A stretch of 64,000 nt of DNA from Leptodactylus fallax (taxonomy: Eukaryota > Chordata > Amphibia > Anura > Leptodactylidae): positions 186,001-250,000 of the forward strand of contig CAMRHE010000352.1 of the NCBI GenBank assembly GCA_947044405.1. Direction: 5' to 3'. The notes beneath the pieces are model-generated. The model was not told the DNA's origin and did no database searches. It worked only from the letters and a program-made list of their open reading frames with translations. The position numbers were made by a program, and so were the translations under genes. Position 1 is the stretch's first letter; every line of letters starts with the position of its first letter. Below are positions 43,291-52,811 of this stretch, one piece after another.

Positions 43291-43890
43291 GCCCCTGCAC
43301 ACGGTATTATGGCCTACAGCGGCCCCTGCACACAGTATTATGGCCCATAGTGGCCCCTGCACACGTTATTATGGCCCGAAGCGGCCCCTGCACACTGTAT
43401 TACTGCCCGCAACGGCCCCTGCACATAGTATTATGGCCCGCAGTGGCCCCTGCACACTATATTACGGCCCGCAGTGGCCCCTGCACACTGTATTACTGCC
43501 CGCAAAGGCCCCTGCACACAGTATTATGGCCCGTAGTGGCCCCTGCACACGGTATTATGGCCCGCAGTGGCCCCTGCACACTGTATTACTGCCCGCAACG
43601 GCCCCTGCACACAGTATTATGGCCTGCAGTGGCCCCTGCACACTATTTTACGGCCCGCAGTGGCCCCTGCACACTGTATTATGGCCCGCAGCGGCCCCTG
43701 CACACGGTATTATGTTCCATAGTGGTCCCTGCACACGGTATTATACTCCATAGTGGCCCCTGCACACGGTATTATGCCCCATAGTGGCCCCTGCACTGGT
43801 ATCATGCTCCATATTGGCCCTTGCACACGGTATTATGCTCCATAGTGGCCCCTACACACGGTATTATGCCCCATAGTGGCCCACCCATGA
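43291..43890 (+). repeat. Minisatellite array A4, 31-bp unit, about 19 copies
   Basis: Units start gcccctgcacacggtattat and end ggcccgcagtg; successive starts at 43291, 43322 and 43353 give a 31-bp period. Variants recur in order: units 4-7 resemble units 10-13 (ctgtattactgcccgcaacg first), indicating a six-unit higher-order repeat. All three frames are open, giving apparent proteins of 137 and 168 residues with a 31-residue period; these are not treated as genes. Confidence 0.95.
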
Positions 43891-43903
43891 ACTATTATTA
43901 TAT

Positions 43904-44212
43904 TCTGGGGTCTTTTTAGACTCCAGAGTATAATGATCAGAGACGCAGGGGAGGTGAAAAACATAAAAACAAGTGTAACTTACCTTTACTGGACATCGGT
44001 GCACTCCCTGCAGCTTTCGGCCCTGTGTACTTACTCACAGACGTCATGTGATCAGGCCGACGTCGCGACCTGATGACGTCACAAGAGGGCCGAAGCCTGC
44101 TCGGAGTAACACCGCAGGAGGTGAGTAACAATGATTTTTATGTTCTCTCACCTCCCCTGGGCCTCCTATTATTATACTCTGGGGTCTGAAAAGACCCCAG
44201 AGTATAATAATA
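43904..44212. repeat. Foldback cassette F6 with outward splice-donor motifs
   Basis: The arms include aaacaagtgtaacttacctt and ggaggtgagtaacaatgatt. AG|GTAAGT lies on the minus strand at 43984/43983 and AG|GTGAGT on the plus strand at 44120/44121, enclosing 137 bp with TGACGTCA at 44074-44081. The right flank carries attattatactctggggtct-gaaa-agaccccagagtataataat (44171-44214), a perfect 20-bp palindromic module. Confidence 0.85.
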
Positions 44213-44230
44213 GTAGTATTTGAGGCCCGC

Positions 44231-44345
44231 AGCCTCACTTACCGATCCCCGCACTTGTTCACAGCCGCCTCGCTTCCCCCTTCTGCTATGGTACGCAGAA
44301 GCGGAGGCAGCCACGAGCAGGCGCGGGGGTAGGTAAGTAAATAGG
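44231..44345. repeat. Foldback cassette F7 with outward splice-donor motifs
   Basis: cagcctcacttaccgatccc gives CG|GTAAGT on the minus strand at 44243/44242, and cgggggtaggtaagtaaata gives AG|GTAAGT on the plus strand at 44332/44333. They enclose 90 bp with an imperfect palindrome (cgcctcgcttccccc/gcggaggcagc). The homologue in the right copy is at 45801-45910. Confidence 0.7.
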
Positions 44346-44477
44346 CTGTTACCTGCTGGGGTTACTCCAGCAAGTAACGGCCTATTTATATATATATATT
44401 AAAAAAAAAAAAAGTTATCCTCACCTACCTGTAATCCCTTAATGGAGACGTCGTCTTTTTGTCCGCGACGTCTGCGT

Positions 44478-44530
44478 CTCAGCATAGGAGGCACGATGAC
44501 GTCATTGTATCGCTGCCTGCACTGAGATAC
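44478..44530. repeat. Hairpin centred on TGACGTCA
   Basis: ctcagcataggaggcacgatg and the inverse cattgtatcgctgcctgcactgag pair around the perfect octamer TGACGTCA (44497-44504), a consensus CRE/ATF site. The homologous hairpin at 45624-45675 holds the octamer at 45646-45653. Confidence 0.75.
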
Positions 44531-44722
44531 GGATGTCTCATAAGCCAGCCCAGGACAGGCCCCGCTCAGCTTCTTTTTTTTTTTTTTTTTTTTTTTTTTA
44601 ATGCGGCCTGCCCTGGGCTGGTTTACCTTAGATAAATAGTAAATATGCCGCCCTCCAGACAGTGATGGATAGTGCCGCCTGAGGCGGCCGCCTCACTTCG
44701 CCTCATTAGAGGTGCGCCCCTG

Positions 44723-45447
44723 GTCATACCATCTCTTGCAACAACAGCTGCGTCACATCAGGTACTAGGTGCAGTGTCAGCATGACTGGTACTACAACCC
44801 TTGTCTGCACCTGCCTGGTACATGACCCTTGCACATTTACATTCATCAAATATTTTTAATGAACAATTTGGAATTCGTCTCTGTCAAACTAAAATGGCCA
44901 CTGCCAGTAAATTATTATACTCTGGGGTCTCTTAAGACCCCAGAGTATAATATCTGGAGGCCCAGGGGAGGTGACAATAAAAAAAAAAAAAACATACAGA
45001 AATGCAGCTTTTTTTTGTTGCAGATTTTTGCTGCGTTTTTTTGAGCCAAAGCTAAAAATGTTTTTTCTTCACCTATTAAATCTATATGGAAAACGCAAGT
45101 GTTTGCTCAGCAAAAGTTTTCTGCAGCATTTTTTTTCCGCAATGTGTGGATGGGATTAGCCAGAATCTCATTCATTTTGCTGGTACTGTAAAATGCAGTG
45201 TTTTTTTCTGCTGTGTTTCCACAACAGGAAAAACACTGTTTTTAGCCACTGTCACCTCTGTTACCGCTTCTCTCACTGTTACCTCTGTTACCTCTTCTGG
45301 GCTTCCTCATGGTGTCTGGCTCTCTGTGTCTTCCTCCTGATGGCATCTAGTGCTCTTCTGTGATGTTATGCGCCCATGGTCACTGCTGAGGTCTGTGATA
45401 GGGCCTCAATGGTGATATGGGCACGCTGAACATTTTGATGTCATGCA
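44723..45447. other. Spacer between the inverted copies
   Basis: It contains another copy of the palindromic module (ttattatactctggggtct-ctta-agaccccagagtataata, 44910-44952) and T-rich sequence, with gctgcattttttttccgc-like stretches. No gene was recognised; the frames here lack domains. Confidence 0.5.
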
Positions 45448-45800
45448 CAGGGGCGCACCGCTAATGAGGTGAAGTGAGGCAGCCACCTCAGGCGGCACTG
45501 TCCGTCACTGTATGGGGGGCGGCATTTTTACTATTCAATGTAAACCAGCCCAGGACAGGCCGCTTAAAAAAAAAAACAGAGCTGAGCGGGGCCTGTCCTG
45601 TGCTGGTTTACGAGACGTTGCATCTCAGCGCAGGCGGCGATACAATGACGTCATCACGCCGCCTACGCTGAGACACAGACATCGCGGACAACAAGAGGAG
45701 GAGGCGGCTGCATCAAGGCATTGCAGGTGAGTATAACTTTTTTTTATATATAAATAGGCCGTGACCTGCTGGAGTATCCCCAGCAGGTCACGACCTATTT

Positions 45801-46150
45801 ATTTACCTACTCCGCGTCTGCTCATGGCCGCCTCCGCTTCCCCCTTCTTCTATGGGACGCAGAAAGGGAAGTGAATGCCGCTGTGAGCGGCCGCGGGCAT
45901 CGGTAAGTTAGGGGAGGTGAGGTAACATAAAACCAGTGTTACTCACCTCCTGCGATCCGATGTAACTCCGAGCAGGCTTGAGGCCTCTTGTGACGTCAAA
46001 AGGTCGCGTCGCCAGCCTGATCACGTGACGTCTGTGCGCAATTAAACAGGGTCGAAAGCTGCAAGGAGTGCACCGGTGTCCAGGATAGGTAAGTAATACT
46101 GATTTTTATGTTTGTATTCTCCCCTGGGTCTCCAATCATTATACTCTGGG
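45801..46150. repeat. Foldback cassettes F7' and F8 in the right copy
   Basis: F7': AG|GTAAAT on the minus strand at 45807/45806 and CG|GTAAGT on the plus strand at 45902/45903. F8: AG|GTGAGT on the minus strand at 45947/45946 and AG|GTAAGT on the plus strand at 46088/46089, enclosing 142 bp with TGACGTCA at 45991-45998. They are the inverse homologues of F7 and F6. Confidence 0.8.
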
Positions 46151-46164
46151 GTCTGAAAATAATA

Positions 46165-46760
46165 GTCCATGGGTGGCCCACTATGGGGCATAATACCGTG
46201 TGCAGGGGCCACTGTAGAGCATAAAACCCTGTGCAGGGGCCACTATGGAGCATAATACCGAGTGCAGGGGCCACTATAGAGCATAATACCGGGTGCAGCG
46301 GCCACTATGGAGCATAATACAAGTACAGGGGCCACTATGGAGCATAATACCAGTGCAGGGGCCACTATGGAGCATAATACCAAGTGCAGGGGCCACTATG
46401 GAGCATAATACCAGTGCAGGGGCCACTATAGAGCATAATAACAGTGCAGGGGCCACTATGGAGCATAATACCGTGTGCAGGGGCCACTTTGGAGCATAAT
46501 ACCGTGTGCAGGGGCCAATATGGAGCATAATACCGTGTGCAGGGGCCAATATGGGGCATAATACCGTGTGCAGGGGCCACTAGGGTGCATAAAACTGTTT
46601 GCAGGAGTTGCTGTGGAACATAATACCATGTGCAGTGGCCACTGCGGGGCATAATACCGTGTGCAGGGGCCACTAAGGCGCATAATACCGTGTGCAAGGG
46701 CCGCTGCAGGCCATAATACTGTGTAATACCGTGTGCAGGGGCTGCTGTGGAACATTATAG
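46165..46760 (-). repeat. Minisatellite array A5, 30-31-bp unit, about 19 copies
   Basis: Units such as gtgcaggggccactatggag plus cataatacc are the inverse of array A4. Many units have lost one base (cagtgcagggg rather than the full form). It lies at the same place in its element as A4 in the left copy. Confidence 0.95.
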
Positions 46761-48230
46761 TGTGTGTAAATGGGGTGCTATAAACGGGGCTATGGCACTG
46801 TCTGTTTATAGTGGCCGTGTGATGTAATTCCAGCCTTGTCACATACTGTAGACATGTACAGGACGAGGCTGTAGTTACATTACATGGCTGCTATGAGATG
46901 AATGACACTATGTAAACAGAGAAGCGGTCATGGCGCTTACACAGGTACCATTCAAACAGCTGATCAGTGGGGGTCCTGGGTTTTTGAACCCCACTGATTA
47001 GTTTATTAATGACCTGGAAAATCTTTTAATTAGTTAACACCTGGGACATTATTAATAAGGGGCACTATTTATATAGGGTACACACGGACATTATTAATAT
47101 AAAGATGCACTTGGGGGTATTTTTCATTATGGGGGGTTATATCATATATTTTATAATTGTGGGTAGCAGCAGAATGGGGGCTTTGTGTAGGTGAGGACAA
47201 TGTGGGTTGGATGCTTGGAAAAGTGAGGAGTCAAAGATGTCTGTGTTGCAAACTTTACAGAGACAAGTCACAGCTGGAAGAATTGGTCATGGCGGTCCAA
47301 AGGGAAGAGAAGGGAAATGTGACTGATTAGTCAGAGATGTCACCTGTAAGTCACAAAATGTTACTGCCCTGTATTCACCTAAATGATAGAGGATAAATAC
47401 CTGAGTGATGGGGGTCTGTCTGCTGAGACCCCCACTGAGCCTGAGAATTGGGTTTTCCCCCCCCACTGGGTGGGAATTCAGCCTGACCGCAGCCATATAT
47501 ATAGGTGTGTCCTTGGTGGATGGACGAACCCGCGTGGCTCTCATTCACTTCGATGGGAGTGCCAAAGATACCCGAAGTCCAGAACTCAGCTATCTGCGGC
47601 ACTCCTATTATAGAGAATGGGGGCCACGTGCGCTCGTCCATTCATCAAGCAGAAGATGTGTGAAGTTACTTTCATTGTTAATGCCGTGTTGTTGATCTGA
47701 TACTGAAGTAATACAAGAAGAAGAATTCTTAAAAACTGTTTTATAACTTTGTGTATTGTGTATATTGTGCGACGATAACAGTGTGTTAAACTAGTAGCAT
47801 GGAAACTCAATTTTTTTTTTTTTTTTTTTTTTTGGGGGGGCGTCTTTCTATAGTCCGCCTCAGGCAGCAAAGAGGCTAGGTTCACCACTGGTCATGCATT
47901 GCAAAATACTGGCATTTAGATTACAGGCTGCATAGAGTTGAGGTGGCCCAGGATTATTAGATATATTGCCAGCAGTAAGGAGAAGCTGAGAGAGAGGTAT
48001 AAATAGAAAAGAAGTAGGAGGTATCAGTAGGAAAGGGTGTGAGGTGGCTGTGTGCTCAGCAGAAATTGAATGAAGGGTTAAAATTCACAGAAAGATAAAT
48101 AGTTCTTGGCTGGATATAGTGTTTGGGGTAGAAAAACCCTTTCAGAGCTAATGGAACAATTACTAAATTTGTTCTCAGTTTTTTTTTTTGCTACTAATTA
48201 TTATTGCTGCAGCACATTTTGCATTTCTCT

Positions 48231-48366
48231 CTACATAGTAGATGAGGTTGGATGACGACACCAGTCCATCAAGTCCAAGCTATAACCCTACAGTACCCTA
48301 CAGTTTTGATCCAATGTAAGGCAAAAAATCCCATGAGGCTTATGCCAATTGCCCAATTTCAGGGAG
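48231..48366 (-). mobile_element. CR1 3' UTR fragment
   Basis: tacatagtagatgaggttgg, gtccatcaagtccaagctat and ccatgaggcttatgccaatt match the 3' UTR of the CR1 copy at 61140-61270 in the same order. The fragment ends before coding sequence, so it is a severely 5'-truncated insertion. Confidence 0.8.
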
Positions 48367-48578
48367 AGGGCATGTACAATATGTAGCAGTCTTCTACCTC
48401 CCTCCATTAGTGCTATTATTGGTTTCTTTACATGTAATACTGCCAGAACTAACTGTAAAATAGCAAACAAATAGCTAAGAAAAGCCCACTGATCATAATA
48501 TAGCTCTGAGCTGTGTACCTGCAGGGAGCACAGAGCAGCACATCTATGTATTGTCTCTAAAGACAAAATTGCACTAGT

Positions 48579-49498
48579 AACTATTATTTTATTATTATTA
48601 CTATTATTGTTTATTTATATAGCACTATTAATTCCATGGTGCTTTACATTTGCGGATTTACATACAGTACACCAGATATACAAAACAGATAATGCTAACA
48701 GAGACCAACTGGCACAGTGGGATAGAGGGCCCTGCCCGCAAGGGCTTACAATCTATGAGGGAAGAGGGGGTAGAGGCTGCTCAGGTGGTGGTGTGGTGAC
48801 AGTAGCGTTATTGGAGGTTGTAGGCTTTCTTGAATAGGTGAGTCTTCAGGGCCTTCTTGAAGCTTGTGACTGTGGGGACAGTCTGATGTGTCTTGGTAAT
48901 GAGTTCCAGAGTATGGGGGATGCCCGGGAGAAGTCTTGGAGTCCATTGTGTGAAGAGCGGATAAGAGTAGAGCGGAGTAGGAGGTCTTTGGAGGATCGGA
49001 GGTTACGTGTGGGCAGGTAGCGGGAGATTAGGTCAGAGATATATGGAGGGGACAGGCTGTGGATGGCTTTGTATTTCAGCATTAGCAATTTGAACTCTAT
49101 TCGCTGGGCAACGGGTAGCCAGTGAAGTGATTGGCAGAGGGGAGCGGCCGATGAAGAATGGGGGAAGAGGTGTATTAGGCGAGCAGCACAGTTTAAGGTG
49201 GACTGGAGGGGGGCGAGGGTGTTAGCTGGGAGGCCATGGAGAAGGGTGTTACAGTAGTCTAGGCTGGAGATTATGAGGGCGTGGACTAGCATCTTTGTAG
49301 TTTCAGGGGTGAGAAAGGAGCGGATTCGGTGGATTTTCTTGAGTTGGAGGCGGCAGGAGGTGTTGAGGGTTTGAATATGCGGCTTGAAGGATAGGTCAGA
49401 GTCTAAGGTTATCCCAAGGCAATGGGCTTGTGGGACTGGGGTGAGAGTGGTTCCATTAGTAATAGGGAATGAACACCAAAGTAGGAAGGAGGGTGACA
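48579..49498 (-). mobile_element. L2 LINE 3' part, ACTAGT duplication
   Basis: The tail is at the left (attattattactattattgt, then the inverse of the L2 end: tagcactattaattccatgg). ACTAGT at 48573-48578 and 49499-49504 flanks it. 5' truncated within the RT C-terminal domain. Confidence 0.8.
48846..49498 (-). pseudogene. L2 ORF, C-terminal domain
   Basis: One open frame of 217 codons reads ITNGTTLTPVPQAHCLGITL, RSFLTPETTKMLVHALIISS, LDYCNTLLHGLPANTLAPLQ, LHWLPVAQRIEFKLLMLKYK and IRSSHNGLQDFSRASPILWN. It lacks the RT catalytic domain because of truncation. Near the end a frameshift relative to other copies yields SPQSQASRRP instead of the SFKKALKTHLF form. Not expected to do anything on its own. 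Confidence 0.87.
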
Positions 49499-49629
49499 AC
49501 TAGTGGCAGCAACTTTAGAGAGGTTTTCAAGCAGAAAACAGCAACATTTGTAAATAAAATACATTATATTTTGGTCCAGAATCTCATACTCTATTAAACG
49601 AGGCAAAGTTGTCTGAAAAGTTAGTGATC

Positions 49630-49790
49630 ATTATTATTTCTCTTCATCAGTATGTCTTTGGAGGAAACCTAAGCAAACACTGGAAGAACATACAAACTCC
49701 TTTCAGATGTTGCCCTTGGTTGGATTCAAAGGACTCCAGCGCTGCAAGGCAATAGTGCTAACCACTGAGCTACCAGACTTCCCACTTAAC
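49630..49790 (-). mobile_element. tRNA-derived SINE-like sequence
   Basis: On the minus strand from 49790: tggtagctcagtggttagca resembles a pol III A box, and gagtcctttgaatccaacc a degenerate B box. A conserved tail follows (gtttgtatgttcttccagtg, tttgcttaggtttcctcc). The arrangement is typical of vertebrate tRNA-derived SINEs. The ends are approximate. Confidence 0.65.
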
Positions 49791-50723
49791 GTTGTAGTTT
49801 GTGATTAGAAATGGGTGAATCTGAAGTTTCTTTTCCTTTTTAGGATTGGCTGGTTCGGTCCCATGATTTGTTTCAGCCCGAAAAATATTCTAATTTGTTT
49901 AAATTAGCTAAAAACATGGGGCATGGCACAGTCAGGGCTCTTAGAACTCTATCTAGCTCATTTCTAGATCTCTACAGTAAGTACAGTCAAAATTACATCA
50001 AAATGACAATAACATCTATGTCTATGGAAAAACGGATGGTAGGCAATGCATACAAACTGATTAACCATACACTGTCACTTTTCTAAGTTAAAAACACTTA
50101 AAAAATTGGCATGTTTCAGGGGAAAATGCCTGGCCAAGTGTTTTTCATACACACAACAGATGTATTGGAAGAAGTAATGAATATTACAAGTACTCCAAAA
50201 ATTATCCTGTTTTGGGGACTTGCAAGTGTAACAAGTTTACTATGTTAAGGAAACACTGGTGGCTGCAGTGTGTCTGGTTGAAAAGTAAAGTGGCTTTAAA
50301 AAACAAACACAATAAAAATGATCCCTTTATGGGAGAAGAATGTCACATTCTGTGTGTGTGGAAGTGGAAATTGGCACCCACAGAATTTCAAGAAAAATTT
50401 GCAACAGACTGTGTCAGTGTGCCTGGTTGAAATGAGAAGACATGGTATTTAAAAAATACAAAACAAAAATGATTTTTTTTTTTTTGCACCAGCAATGGGT
50501 TTTATTTTTTATTTATTATAACAAGAGTGTGGCAATGGAGGTGAAAAGTACAGAATTGTGATAATATTCCAATTTTGTTCTCTTTGGGAGGCAGGAAAAA
50601 ATGTGCCTATTTTGGCTTTATAGTGCCTAAAAGCATGGCAAACCAGTAGCCATCAATTTGTCTCGTGCTAAGGTTGCCCTTGTCACTGTGCATGCAATGA
50701 AGCATGTGGCCTGAAATGTGTAA
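49791..50723. other. Unassigned spacer
   Basis: AT-rich; two loose copies of a stretch near gtgtctggttgaaaagtaaa and gtgcctggttgaaatgagaa (50268 and 50420) hint at an old duplication. No gene. Confidence 0.4.
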
Positions 50724-50725
50724 TA

Positions 50726-52254
50726 CAGTGAATACAGAGAGTATTCAGACCCCTTTAAATTTTTCACTCTTTGTTTCATTGCAGCCATTTGCTAAAAGCA
50801 AAAAAGTTCATTTTATTTCTCATTAATGTACACTCAGAACCCCATCTTGACAGAAAAAAACCCAGAAATGTAGATATTTTTGCAAATTTATTAAAAAAGA
50901 ATAACTGAAATATCACATGGTCATAAGTATTCAGACCCTTTGCTGTGACACTCATATTTAACTCACATGATGTCCATTTCCTTCTGATCCTCCTTGAGAT
51001 GGTTCTACTCCTTCATTGGAGTCCAGCTGTGTTTAATTAAACTGATTGGACTTGATTAGGAAAGGCACACACCTGTCTATATAAGACCTCACAGCTCACA
51101 GTGCATGTCAGAGCAAATGAGAATCATGAGGTCAAAGGAACTGCCCAAGGAGCTCAGAAACAGAATTGTGGCAAGGCACAGATCTGGCCAAGGTTACAAA
51201 AGAATTTCTGCAGCACTCAAGGTTCCTAAGAGCACAGTGGCCTCCATAATCCTTAAATGGAAAAAGTTTGGGCCGACCAGAACTCTTCCTAGACCTGGCC
51301 GTCCAGCCAAACTGAGCAATTGTGAGAGAAGAGCCTTGGTGAGAGAGGTAAAGAAGAACCTAAAGATCACTGTGGCTGAACTCCAGAGATGCAGTAGGGA
51401 GATGTGAGAAAGTTCCACAAAATCAACTATCACTGCAGCCCTCCGCCATTCGGGGCTTTATGGCAGAGTGGCCCAAAGGAAGCCTCTCTTCAGTGCAAGA
51501 CATATGAAAGCCCGCATAGAGTTTGCCAAAAAATACATGAAGGACTCACAGACTATGAGAAATAAGATTCTCTGGTCTGATGAGAAGAAGATTGAACTTT
51601 TTGGTGATAATTCTAAGCAGTATGTGTGGAGAAAACCAGGCACTGCTCATCACCTGCCCAATACAATACCAACAGTGAAACATGGTTGTGGCAGCATCAT
51701 GCTATGGGGGTGTTTTTCAGCTGCAGGGACAGGAAGACTGGTTGCAATTGAAGGAAAGATGAATTCGGCCGAGTACAGAGATATCCTGGAAGAAAACCTC
51801 TCTGGACCTCAGACTGGGCCGAAGATTCACCTTCCAACAAGACAATGACCCTAAGCACACAGCTAAAATAACAAAGGAGTGGCTTCAGAACAACTCTGTG
51901 ACCATTCTTGACTGGCCCAGCCAGAACCCTGACCTCAACCCAATTGAGCATCTCTGGAGAGACCTGAAAATGGCTGTCCACCAACGTTCACTATCCAACC
52001 TGACGGAACTGGAGAGGATCTGCAAGGAAGAATGGCAGAGGATCCCCAAATCCAGATGTGAAAAACTTGTTGCATCATTCCCAAGAAGACTCATGTCTGT
52101 ACTAGCTCAAAAGGGTGCTTCTATTCAATACTGAGCAAAGGGTCTGCATACTTATGACCCTGTGATATTTCAGTTTTTCTTTTTTAATAAATTTGCAAAA
52201 ATATCTACATTTGTGAAAAATTTAAAGGGGTCTCAATACTTTCCGTACCCACTG
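50726..52254 (+). mobile_element. Tc1-type transposon, both ends present, 1529 bp
   Basis: Same family as 37278-38782. TA lies at 50724-50725 and 52255-52256. The left tip is mutated (CAGTGAATACAGAGAGTATT), while the right tip is canonical (ccgtacccactg). Confidence 0.92.
51105..52134 (+). pseudogene. Tc1-type transposase, broken
   Basis: MSEQMRIMRSKELPKELRN starts at 51105; the DNA-binding domain is complete. GGA to TGA in ...SREMG stops it at 51407. The frame resumes near 51468 ([13 protein letters not shown]) with [12 protein letters not shown] (first Asp) and [21 protein letters not shown] 13-bp deletion at about 51799 (between CTCT repeats, relative to the 28.6-kb copy) shifts the frame before QQDNDPKHT. 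The last piece (51898-52134) has TILDWPSQNPDLNPIEHLWR with the Glu. Confidence 0.9.
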
Positions 52255-52256
52255 TA

Positions 52257-52621
52257 TATACAGCTAGAAAGCCGACAGTGCGCTGAATTCAGTGCACTGT
52301 TAGCTTTCCTGGTATGCTCCCCTGGTGCCGGAGACATCGGTGCTGTTAATTTCAGCTCTGATATTTCTCCACTGTCAGAAGGGGTGGGCCTTACAGCTCA
52401 GTGTCATTGCTGGACTGTGAGGAATGCCTCCCGAACAGTATTCTTCCACAAACTTGTACAGTCAGGGGGAGCGTACCTCACAGCCCAGCAATGATGCTAG
52501 GCTGTAAGGCCTGCTTTTCTGACAGTGGAGAGATATTGGTGTCGCAACTAAGAGCACTCTCTGATCTTTCTAGCAGTATATAATAACACCTATCTATGAG
52601 GACATGAAAGGTCCTCTTTAA
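52257..52621. mobile_element. Second copy of the TTAA MITE
   Basis: ctagaaagccgacagtgcgc, ctgacagtggagagatattg and gaggacatgaaaggtcctct match the MITE at 39064-39427 in the same order. The left terminus is missing at the Tc1 boundary. TTAA is at 52618-52621. Confidence 0.7.
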
Positions 52622-52811
52622 TAAAAGTAATTGACAAAAATGTTGATACTGTATTTCAGGAAAATTCAGCTTTTAATAGTCTTTTTTATTAAGATTAGCG
52701 CAGGTTGCAATACTATATATATGCGCAGCAACAACAAAAAAAAAAACACGCTTAAGAGATATTTTTTCTGATTAACCCCTTGGTGTTACAGCCAGTTTTG
52801 GACTTTATGAC

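Larger units (their letters stand above)
43071..44722 (-). mobile_element. hAT-like composite element, left inverted copy
   Basis: This is the inverse of 45448-46949. Its tip on the right is the reverse complement of CAGGGGCGCACC (44711-44722), followed by gtcatacc. Its left part stops abruptly at ggtacc (43071), so about 940 bp of the full element is missing. Order from the tip leftwards: hairpins with TGACGTCA, cassette F7, the palindromic module, cassette F6 and minisatellite A4. Similarity to the right copy is clear but imperfect. Probably a separate insertion in the opposite orientation; a duplicated segment is the alternative. Confidence 0.7.
45448..47890 (+). mobile_element. hAT-like composite element, complete copy, 2443 bp
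   Basis: The tips are CAGGGGCGCACC (left) and the reverse complement of CAGTGGTGAACC (right), matching as CAGNGGNGNACC. An exact 8-bp duplication GTCATGCA lies at 45440-45447 and 47891-47898, which strongly supports hAT-type insertion. Order: TGACGTCA hairpin, cassette F7 homologue, cassette F8, palindromic module, minisatellite A5, a unique stretch, then a 21-bp T run and the right tip. No transposase. Because the element holds several nested repeats, some parts may be later insertions. Confidence 0.8.

Noticed and set aside
43278..43784. Open frames of 137 and 168 codons (and 91-128 codons at 46274-46842, minus strand)
   Set aside because: They arise from a stop-free 31-bp minisatellite read through; the same peptide repeats appear in several frames and no protein domain is present.
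49630..49790. Functional tRNA gene
   Set aside because: A- and B-box-like sequences exist, but no cloverleaf could be formed and the conserved tail marks a SINE.
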